From contig CAZZMS010000035.1 in the NCBI GenBank assembly GCA_964655485.1, forward strand, positions 1-9,014: a stretch of 9,014 nucleotides of DNA. The letters run 5' to 3'. Position numbers and translations under genes: made by a program. Shown piece by piece: positions 1-5,325 of this stretch. The DNA is from JANWYU01 sp964655485 (lineage in GTDB: Bacteria; Bdellovibrionota; Bdellovibrionia; Bdellovibrionales; Bdellovibrionaceae). Numbering within the stretch: the stretch's first letter is position 1; every line of letters begins with the position of its first letter. A model generated the notes under the pieces. It was not told the origin of the DNA and did no database searches. It was given only the letters and a program-made list of their open reading frames with translations.

Positions 1-61
1 TGGTTAGAGCAGCGGAATCATAATCCGCGGGTCGGGGGTTCAATTCCCTCCTCCACCACCA
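1..61 (+). tRNA. tRNA-Met (CAT anticodon), 5' end cut by window edge
   Basis: This is the 3' part of a tRNA; roughly 16 nt of the 5' side (acceptor strand and start of the D arm) lie outside the window. The anticodon stem is GCGGA (12-16) with TCCGC (24-28), and the 7-nt loop ATCATAA places the anticodon CAT at 19-21. The T arm has a five-pair stem around TTCAATT. The acceptor strand CTCCACC, discriminator A and an encoded CCA (59-61) close the gene. The anticodon stem lacks the three consecutive G-C pairs of initiator tRNA, so it is not tRNA-fMet. Overall it resembles elongator tRNA-Met; a lysidine-modified tRNA-Ile(CAU) cannot be fully excluded without the 5' end. A protein gene starts 16 nt downstream on the same strand. 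Confidence 0.93.
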
Positions 62-77
62 GCCCTGGCTCTTATTC

Positions 78-989
78 ATGACGCAGATCTCGCCCCAAAC
101 TTTGAAATTAAAAATCGGTCCTTATGAAGTGTTCGCTTTGCGCTGCGGTCAGTTCGGCTTGGACGGTGGGGCGATGTTTGGAACGGTTCCAAAAGTCTTG
201 TGGCAAAAAAAGATTCCCGCCGATGAGCAGAACCGAATTCCCATGCAAACGCGAGTGCTCCTCCTAAAAAGTGAGCAGTATCTCGTTCTGGTGGATACCG
301 GTAACGGTGGAGATTTTGAGGCCAAATACGGCCCTAAGCTCGGGTCTAAGTTTGCATCCATTTATAACATCAACTTGCAAACCCATCTTCTTCAGGCCTT
401 GGCCGAACGGGGTTTTAAGCCCGAAGATGTCACCCATGTGATCCTGACCCACTTACATTTTGATCATGCCGGCGGGGCCACCCGACAAGATCCGCAATCT
501 GGGCGGATCGTTCCAAGCTTTCCTAAAGCTCGCTATTTCGTTCAGCAAAGAAATCTAGAGACCGCCCTAAATCCTAACCGTCGGGAAAAAGCAAGTTACT
601 TGGCCGCAAACATCCAACCCCTTCTTGATAGCCAGCAATTAGAACTTCTCACGGGCCCCACAGAAGAAGTGTTACCTCACGTTGCAGTCACACTGAGCGA
701 GGGACACACGGCGGGTATGCAAGTGGTGTGGGTTCAAGACGGCAATAGCTGCCTACTTTACGGAGCAGACTTGATCCCCACCCATGCTCATGTGCGTCTG
801 CCCTGGGTGATGGGCTACGACCTGCAACCACTAACCCTCATCGAAGAAAAAGAACAGGTCCTAAAAAGGCTCCTCAGTTTTTCCAGCTCTTACTTGTTCT
901 TCGAACACGATCCTTACATGGATGCTGCACAGCTCATCTGGAAAGAAGAAGAAAAAGATTTCGACATCCAAACAGCTTATCTCTTATAA
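78..989 (+). CDS. Metallo-beta-lactamase-fold hydrolase (YtnP / lactonase-like)
   Basis: This 303-residue protein is a probable soluble zinc hydrolase of the metallo-beta-lactamase superfamily. The metal-binding motif THLHFDH is at residues 124-130 (H125, H127, D129, H130). Further ligands are H210 in the HTAG motif, D231 in GAD, and H277 in EHD. The N-terminal part, with LDGGAMFG near residues 28-35 and LVDTGNG near 71-77, resembles the branch that includes YtnP-type and other acyl-homoserine-lactone lactonases. The true substrate cannot be read from sequence and could be another lactone or ester. No signal peptide is visible. The ATG at 78 gives the expected family N-terminus but has no Shine-Dalgarno site. 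It lies 16 nt after the CCA end of a tRNA, so co-transcription with that tRNA is likely. Confidence 0.88.
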   Translation: MTQISPQTLKLKIGPYEVFALRCGQFGLDGGAMFGTVPKVLWQKKIPADEQNRIPMQTRVLLLKSEQYLVLVDTGNGGDFEAKYGPKLGSKFASIYNINLQTHLLQALAERGFKPEDVTHVILTHLHFDHAGGATRQDPQSGRIVPSFPKARYFVQQRNLETALNPNRREKASYLAANIQPLLDSQQLELLTGPTEEVLPHVAVTLSEGHTAGMQVVWVQDGNSCLLYGADLIPTHAHVRLPWVMGYDLQPLTLIEEKEQVLKRLLSFSSSYLFFEHDPYMDAAQLIWKEEEKDFDIQTAYLL

Positions 990-994
990 GCTGT
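972..994. terminator. 9-bp hairpin over the stop codon, possible weak terminator
   Basis: ACAGCTTAT (972-980) and ATAAGCTGT (986-994) form a perfect 9-bp inverted repeat with a 5-nt loop. The repeat covers the TAA stop (987-989) of the hydrolase gene. No T-run follows at once on either strand, so it is not a textbook intrinsic terminator. Its position at the end of converging genes suggests a role in transcript ends or 3' stability. The right arm overlaps the first DnaA box by three bases. Confidence 0.4.
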
Positions 995-1012
995 GGATAA
1001 ATCTGTGGATAA
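991..1012 (+). repeat. Tandem perfect DnaA boxes (10-bp direct repeat)
   Basis: CTGTGGATAA occurs at 991-1000 and again at 1003-1012, a 12-bp period. Each copy contains TGTGGATAA (992-1000 and 1004-1012), the exact reverse complement of the DnaA box consensus TTATCCACA. A third site with one mismatch, TGCGGATAA, lies at 1067-1075 in the same orientation, inside the end of the methyltransferase gene. The pair sits in the gap between two convergent genes, so it is not an obvious promoter element. None of the usual oriC neighbours (dnaA, dnaN, rpmH, gidA) is present, so a replication origin is unlikely. A DnaA-titrating or DnaA-reactivating site, or chance, are the alternatives. Confidence 0.55.
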
Positions 1013-1044
1013 CATAACAAACCGAGTTAATTATTGACAGGATC

Positions 1045-1659
1045 CTAACAAAATATCGCCAAAAACTGCGGATAACTTTTATTGTTTTTCTTAATCACAT
1101 CAAGAATAGAATAATGCATAAGTTTTAAACCCGACTCATAGCCCCAGGAATTCACTTCTTCCTGAGCAAAGCCAAAATGATGGACCCCCATCTTTTGTGG
1201 GTCCGGATGAAATGTCCCATCCTCATGATCCAGATCTATAATCACATAAAGAGCTTTTTGACGGTTGGCTAACTTCTTGAGTAAAGCCCCTGGTTGACGC
1301 AGATGATGAAAAGCCATTTGAGAAAGCAGCAAATCAAAATGAGGAGCTATAAATTCGTCTGACTCAACGTCCACGTTTTGCACACGGACCTGAGGTTGGG
1401 GGAATTTGCGCTTCAAAACTTGTAGCATTTGCTCCGAGGCATCCACCCCCAAATAATCGCACGAGTCTGACATAAAGTGAGCCCCCAACAAACCTGTCCC
1501 ACAACCAATTTCAAGAATGGAAGAGTAATTGCGCTCCAAATCCAGCGGCTTGAGAATCCGCTTGATACGTTCAGCGTGCTCTTTGGCCTTTTCGATTTTT
1601 TCGGGAGTATCCCAAAATTGAGCAGATTGATTGAAGTGAGAGCCTGATGCTTGAGACAT
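1045..1659 (-). CDS. Class I SAM-dependent methyltransferase (Methyltransf_11 type)
   Basis: This 204-residue cytosolic protein has a class I Rossmann methyltransferase core. Motif I reads LEIGCGTG (residues 49-56). An acidic residue ending the second strand is D73 in LGVDAS. The post-core segment FDLLLSQMAFHHL (108-120) is typical of UbiE-like and Methyltransf_11 proteins. The methyl acceptor is unknown; small molecules are common substrates in this family. The reading frame stays open upstream to 1707, but that extension would translate the end of tRNA-Leu, so I place the start at the ATG at 1659-1657 (MSQASGS). That ATG lies 11 nt after the tRNA's CCA and has no Shine-Dalgarno site. It is probably made from a tRNA-mRNA co-transcript. 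It converges with the hydrolase gene. Confidence 0.85.
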   Translation of the reverse strand: MSQASGSHFNQSAQFWDTPEKIEKAKEHAERIKRILKPLDLERNYSSILEIGCGTGLLGAHFMSDSCDYLGVDASEQMLQVLKRKFPQPQVRVQNVDVESDEFIAPHFDLLLSQMAFHHLRQPGALLKKLANRQKALYVIIDLDHEDGTFHPDPQKMGVHHFGFAQEEVNSWGYESGLKLMHYSILDVIKKNNKSYPQFLAIFC

Positions 1660-1670
1660 AATGATTGACT

Positions 1671-1762
1671 TGGTGCCCCGGGCCAGACTTGAACTGGCAC
1701 GCCCCATTGCTGGAAGCCCAGGATTTTAAGTCCTGTGCGTCTACCAATTTCGCCACCGGGGC
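1671..1762 (-). tRNA. tRNA-Leu (TAA anticodon), complete, 92 nt with CCA
   Basis: This is a complete class II tRNA on the - strand. The acceptor strands GCCCCGG and CCGGGGC pair perfectly, followed by discriminator A and encoded CCA (1673-1671). The anticodon stem CAGGA/TCCTG encloses the loop CTTAAAA, with anticodon TAA at 1728-1726. About 20 nt of long variable arm precede the T arm (GCCAG, TTCAAGT, CTGGC). The D arm contains TTGGTAGACGC. Long variable arm and anticodon together identify tRNA-Leu reading UUA/UUG. The methyltransferase start codon is 11 nt downstream; the PilZ gene ends 67 nt upstream. Confidence 0.98.
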
Positions 1763-1829
1763 TGAGACTCTAAAACTTACAAAATGAATCAAAAGTTTGT
1801 CTAATATTTTATCCCTTTTTGCACCGAGC

Positions 1830-2519
1830 CTAAGCCTTGTGATAATGCCGGCGATACAAACTCAAAACCACACTCATCATCTGGGACTCCTGACCGGAGC
1901 TTTGCCAAATAAACTGAAAGCCCAGAGCCTTCTTACGCTCATCATAGCGGACAGGTTTAAGACGAAAACGCTCACCCACCAATTCTGAGAACAAAAATTC
2001 GGCCCATAAGAAGTCATGATCAAGCATCTCCTGACTTTTTTCTTTATCCCACACTAAGGATATTCCGCTGGAACTCAAATCATAAATCATTACGTCTCTC
2101 TTAAGAAGCCGCCCATCACCAGCAAACAGATGGATCGCATAAGCGCGATCCGCCGGCAAACGCAGGCGAAACGAGGAACGTCTTTGCAATTGATAAAACT
2201 CGGTCAGTGGGACTCGCAACCGAAGCTCTTGCTTGGACAAGTGAGCATGAGTCCATTCCGTAGTGAAAAAATATTTATGACCTTCTAACGAAAAGGATCC
2301 TACTCCTGAGGTCTGCATACCGGCTTTCGCCAACAACTCGCCGCCTTCGACGAGTCTAGCTCGCACGTAAAAACCTCCCGTTTCTTCCCAAAATTGGCTT
2401 GGTAACAATTCCATGACCTCTTGCTCACCGGATGGCTTAAGGTAAAGTGCTCCCTGCTCTTCACAGGCTTTTTTTAGCAACTGGCCAATTTCGGCCTTTG
2501 ACAGCACAGGAGAAAACAC
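1830..2519 (-). CDS. PilZ domain protein, probable c-di-GMP receptor
   Basis: This 229-residue protein is a probable cytosolic c-di-GMP effector. The PilZ signature is present in both parts: RxxxR as R114-SSF-R118, and DxSxxG as D147, S149 and G152. Residues 1-105 form a separate N-terminal part rich in predicted strands, reminiscent of the flagellar-brake (YcgR-like) layout of an N-domain followed by PilZ, but I cannot assign it firmly. In this family, ligand binding usually changes the relation of the two domains and controls motility, secretion or polysaccharide synthesis. The start is GTG at 2519-2517, supported by AAGGAGG at 2531-2525 with 5-nt spacing. It is the last gene of the - strand cluster, 19 nt after the glycosyltransferase stop, so the partner process may be glycan-related. 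No clear terminator follows in the 67 nt before tRNA-Leu. Confidence 0.85.
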   Translation of the reverse strand: MFSPVLSKAEIGQLLKKACEEQGALYLKPSGEQEVMELLPSQFWEETGGFYVRARLVEGGELLAKAGMQTSGVGSFSLEGHKYFFTTEWTHAHLSKQELRLRVPLTEFYQLQRRSSFRLRLPADRAYAIHLFAGDGRLLKRDVMIYDLSSSGISLVWDKEKSQEMLDHDFLWAEFLFSELVGERFRLKPVRYDERKKALGFQFIWQSSGQESQMMSVVLSLYRRHYHKA

Positions 2520-2524
2520 TCAAG

Positions 2525-2531
2525 CCTCCTT
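2525..2531 (-). promoter_or_regulatory. Strong ribosome binding site of the PilZ gene
   Basis: On the - strand AAGGAGG precedes the start codon by CTTGA (5 nt). It is the strongest Shine-Dalgarno match in the cluster and settles a GTG as the start codon. Confidence 0.8.
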
Positions 2532-2538
2532 AAACTCC

Positions 2539-3789
2539 CTAGGGCCGAGGACGGTCCTCGATGACTTTATGATACAAACCCGTTAAAGCCTCAAGCACAC
2601 GCCCCGGAGAGAACACTTGCTCCGCTTTTGTTTTAGCCGAACCACGAATAGCCTCAACGGCTAATTCTCCTCCCAGATAACGTAGTAACACGTCTTCTAT
2701 CATCTTGGCATCTGAAGGTCTGACTAAAAAGCCGTCCACACCCGGCTCAATCACGTGCGCCATGGCCCCTAACTCGGAAGCCACCACTACTCGCCCTCGC
2801 CACAAAGCATAGGCCAGATAAAGCTCATTCCTTCGATAAATAGGACTCAAGTCCAAAATAATATCACTGAACTCAATCCACTGCACAACTTCGGCTTGTG
2901 GGCGATCGCCCAGCAAAAATGCACGGTTACCCAAAGCTCGATTAAGCACTTCAAACTCCACCATTTTATACAAAGGCCCGTTACCTAAAATCCCAAGAAA
3001 ACAGTGATTTTTCTTTATGGCCACTTTCTCGAAAGCCTCAATGACACTTTGCCAATCGGCCTTATCCACCATATCTGTGAGTAAAAGAAAGAAGGCTGGT
3101 CGATCCGTCATAACGGGAACCCGCTCGGTAAGTTCCCTGCCAAAATCAGCAGGTAAGGCATCAAAGTGAGCGTCGTAAAAACCAAGCGCTTGCGGGATTA
3201 AAGCTATGCGGCGCTCTGGATACATATAGTAACGCTCAAGAAAAAATCTTTGCTCCGGAGAACTCACTACAACTGCATCACTTACGGACAAAATTTCGCG
3301 ATCATGGGTAAGAAAAGTATAAAAAAAATAACTTAGTGATTTAATCAGAGTCGCTAATTGCGATCGAGCTGATGGCGAGGCCGAGTTAAGAATTCTGAAC
3401 AAACCTTCTAGCTTCAACACGGCCACATCCGTCACCCAGCGTATATTTTTTTTCTTACGCAAGGGCAAAAACCAATCGACTTGGACATCGCTTAAAAAAT
3501 GCAATACCGTGGGAATATCATCCTGCCACTTATCCAGAATAAATTGTGCGGCCTTTTGACTAAACTCCGCCTCCAAGGAAGATCCCAATGAACCAGCTTG
3601 TGAATCGAGCAAAAAATAGACCTTTGCCCCCGCTTTCTCAACTTCTTGCAGACCTAAGCGAGCTCGCCCTGCTAATACGAAAACCTCAAACCCTTGATCC
3701 GTAAGATGTTGAGTCAAAACCCACAGGGATTCCCGGTCCCCTAAAACTCCTTGCTTACGCCATGAGCTGAGAAGAAAAACAACCCGCAT
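2539..3789 (-). CDS. GT-B glycosyltransferase, GT4-like, with degenerate donor-site motif
   Basis: This 416-residue protein has the two-domain look of a GT-B (GT4-like) glycosyltransferase. The N-terminal acceptor domain starts MRVVFLLSSW with no signal peptide. An N-terminal segment ending in SDAVVVSSPEQ (169-180) matches the usual domain boundary. The C-terminal domain carries FLGILGNGPLY (264-274) and a late segment VVVASELGAMAHVIEPGV (334-351) followed by DGFLVRPSD, like the family's nucleotide-sugar site. Where the family normally shows E-x7-E, this protein appears to have R319 and Y327, so activity or donor is uncertain. The ATG at 3789-3787 overlaps the Nudix stop by one base (TAATG), with AGAGG four bases upstream. 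Likely role: transfer of a sugar to an envelope or exopolysaccharide acceptor, possibly under the PilZ protein encoded next. Confidence 0.75.
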   Translation of the reverse strand: MRVVFLLSSWRKQGVLGDRESLWVLTQHLTDQGFEVFVLAGRARLGLQEVEKAGAKVYFLLDSQAGSLGSSLEAEFSQKAAQFILDKWQDDIPTVLHFLSDVQVDWFLPLRKKKNIRWVTDVAVLKLEGLFRILNSASPSARSQLATLIKSLSYFFYTFLTHDREILSVSDAVVVSSPEQRFFLERYYMYPERRIALIPQALGFYDAHFDALPADFGRELTERVPVMTDRPAFFLLLTDMVDKADWQSVIEAFEKVAIKKNHCFLGILGNGPLYKMVEFEVLNRALGNRAFLLGDRPQAEVVQWIEFSDIILDLSPIYRRNELYLAYALWRGRVVVASELGAMAHVIEPGVDGFLVRPSDAKMIEDVLLRYLGGELAVEAIRGSAKTKAEQVFSPGRVLEALTGLYHKVIEDRPRP

Positions 3790-4286
3790 TAAACCTCTGT
3801 GGAAGTTTGATGACCTAGCATATGAAAAATTCGATCAATAACTTTTAAATTGGCTTCCGGAATAGGCCGCTTCAACAACTCTTCCGGCTCAATCCATTCG
3901 AGCTCCAAGTGATGTTTAGCACGCACTTCTCCCTTCCAGTAACTCACAACAAAAAAAAGAATCAAAATGTTCACATCTTTGTAAGTATGCGTGCGCACCA
4001 TTTGCACAGGGCTTAGTTCAAGCACCTCAATCCCCAGCTCCTCGAACAACTCGCGTTTCAACGCCTCCTCGGCTTGTTCCCCTTTTTCAATTTTACCCCC
4101 AGGGAACTCCCATACTCCCTGCATAAAGCCATCAGGACGACGCCCCACGAGAATCTTGTTCCCTTTTTTGAGAATACCTGCCACGACGGGAATCCAATAA
4201 GGCCTTGCCGTTCGCGTTTTTTTGTTACTCGCTTCGGACTTGGCTGGAGCTGATGAGGGATTTTTATTTTTTTGCTGAGGACCCAC
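3789..4286 (-). CDS. Nudix hydrolase, MutT-like NTP pyrophosphohydrolase (start uncertain)
   Basis: This is a small MutT-like Nudix protein that probably hydrolyses (oxidised) nucleoside triphosphates to monophosphates. The 23-residue Nudix box G-x5-E-x7-REL-x-EELGI is intact. Upstream WEFPGG and the fold start IPVVAGIL fit 8-oxo-dGTP diphosphatase-like members. The start is unclear. The frame is open to a TTG at 4328; I give the GTG at 4286-4284 (165 residues). Neither has a Shine-Dalgarno site, and both lie inside the end of pyrD (overlap 65 or 23 nt). No start codon in frame sits just before the Nudix fold except a GTG that would cut into its first strand. The roughly 30 residues before the fold are rich in Lys, Ser, Pro and Ala, like an interdomain linker. 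Loss of one A in the A7 tract at 4267-4273 would join this frame to pyrD. Confidence 0.85.
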   Translation of the reverse strand: MGPQQKNKNPSSAPAKSEASNKKTRTARPYWIPVVAGILKKGNKILVGRRPDGFMQGVWEFPGGKIEKGEQAEEALKRELFEELGIEVLELSPVQMVRTHTYKDVNILILFFVVSYWKGEVRAKHHLELEWIEPEELLKRPIPEANLKVIDRIFHMLGHQTSTEV

Positions 4287-5271
4287 GAAAATAGTGTGCC
4301 ATATTTTTAGCAAAATAAAAGCCTTCAAAAGCTAAAACAGAATAGACTTGAAAAAGATCAGCTCCTAGCTCCGCACGAAGCTTGATATCTTCGTGCGTCA
4401 TGATACCACCAGCACTCACGAGTACAAAAGATCTCCCTAACTCACGGCGAAATCTGGTAGCAATCTCCAAGGCTCGCACAGATAAAGAAGCCAGCGGTCG
4501 CCCAGAGACTCCACCTTCCTTGGGGAAGGGAACAAGGTTTCCAGGGCGTTGCAAAGTGGTGTTCGTAAGACTCACCCCCGCAAACCCCAAGCTAGCCGCT
4601 GATTCCAAAAGATGCCACAAGCTCTCCTCTTCCAGGTCGGGGGAGAGTTTTATCAGCACAGGCTGACGCAACCCAGACTTGTCGAAGTGTTCCGCCAGAC
4701 TTTCGAGAAATGAGGAAGACTGCAAGTCTCTTAAACCTGAGGTATTGGGGCTTGAAATATTCACGACAAAAACATCCGCATGAGCTTGTAAGACTTTTGC
4801 TGCGGTCACATAGTCTGCCACGGCCTGATCGGAAGGGGTATCGCGATTTTTACCAATATTGATCCACAAGGGACCGAAGCACTCGGCTGGCGACAATTGT
4901 TCTAATCTAGATGCTACCCGATGTGCTCCCTCGCTAGGAAATCCCATTTTATTCCACAGGGCCTTGTTACTCCAATCGCGGTCCACAATACGCCCCGGGT
5001 TGGGCCCCTGAGGTCTGGGGGTTACTGTACCAATCTCCACAAAGCCAAATCCCAGCCGAAACAAGTGGGGCACTAAGTAAGCATTTTTGTCAAAACCTGC
5101 CGCAACCCCCAAAGGATTGGGATAACTCTGGCCCAGTAACACTTTTGAATGCCAACTCGGGGGGCGTTCTTCTCCTTTCAAGAAAGAAGCCCATTTCACA
5201 GCTAAAGGGGCCAAGCGATGCGCCAAAGATGGCGGCAATACACGCCAAAACGGATAAGCCATAAACGACAT
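4264..5271 (-). CDS. pyrD: Dihydroorotate dehydrogenase, class 2 (quinone-dependent)
   Basis: PyrD oxidises dihydroorotate to orotate, the fourth step of de novo pyrimidine synthesis, passing electrons through FMN to membrane quinone. The 335-residue length fits class 2. Visible signatures are AAGFDKN (57-63), FVEIGTVTPRPQ (77-88), NKMGFPS (107-113), NIGKNRDT (138-145), and NISSPNTSGLR (171-181) with the catalytic serine of class 2 enzymes. The FMN phosphate region shows GGVSGRPL (253-260), SAGGI (286-290) and GADLFQVYS (303-311). The N-terminal 35 residues are the amphipathic membrane-docking region expected for this class. M1 (5271) is only two bases from AAGGG; M4 (5262) is eleven bases away, so 332 residues is also possible. 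It follows the glutamate dehydrogenase gene by 54 nt. Its ribosome binding site lies in a hairpin. Confidence 0.97.
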   Translation of the reverse strand: MSFMAYPFWRVLPPSLAHRLAPLAVKWASFLKGEERPPSWHSKVLLGQSYPNPLGVAAGFDKNAYLVPHLFRLGFGFVEIGTVTPRPQGPNPGRIVDRDWSNKALWNKMGFPSEGAHRVASRLEQLSPAECFGPLWINIGKNRDTPSDQAVADYVTAAKVLQAHADVFVVNISSPNTSGLRDLQSSSFLESLAEHFDKSGLRQPVLIKLSPDLEEESLWHLLESAASLGFAGVSLTNTTLQRPGNLVPFPKEGGVSGRPLASLSVRALEIATRFRRELGRSFVLVSAGGIMTHEDIKLRAELGADLFQVYSVLAFEGFYFAKNMAHYFRGSSAKK

Positions 5272-5291
5272 ATCCCTTCAAATAAAGGGAT
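5272..5291 (-). promoter_or_regulatory. Hairpin enclosing the pyrD ribosome binding site
   Basis: On the - strand ATCCCTT (5291-5285), a 6-nt loop, and AAGGGAT (5278-5272) form a perfect 7-bp stem. The only Shine-Dalgarno-like sequence before pyrD, AAGGG, is in the 3' arm, and the first ATG follows the stem directly. The stem would be expected to limit initiation. In enterobacteria, pyrC and pyrD are known to be controlled by a leader hairpin that masks the ribosome binding site. I see no promoter placed to make the start-site switching used there. Confidence 0.5.
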
Positions 5292-5325
5292 CCTCACACC
5301 AAGCCGAGCATCCTCTTTGCTGCAC

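Noticed and set aside
1034..1039. TTGACA in the gap between the convergent genes
   Set aside because: No -10 box follows at 15-19 nt spacing, and no gene starts downstream on that strand.
1660..1707. A 16-residue N-terminal extension of the methyltransferase frame on the - strand
   Set aside because: The extension lies over the 3' half of the tRNA-Leu gene, so it only reflects an open frame through tRNA sequence. The ATG at 1659 is the sensible start.
1571..1792. Open frame on the - strand covering tRNA-Leu and the methyltransferase start
   Set aside because: It reads straight through a complete tRNA gene; typical spurious tRNA-derived frame.
1763..1829. Promoter for tRNA-Leu and terminator for the PilZ gene
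   Set aside because: TAGACA is present on the - strand but the -10 candidates match only three of six bases, and no stem with a T-run was found. Neither could be supported.
3062..3070. Further DnaA-like sites, here TTATCCACC, and TTATCCACG at 8443-8451
   Set aside because: Both have one mismatch and lie inside genes. About two such hits are expected by chance in 9 kb on both strands.
5297..5314. Tiny frame between gdhA and pyrD on the - strand (MLGLV)
   Set aside because: Five codons with a purine-rich stretch directly touching the ATG; too short and poorly spaced to call a leader peptide.
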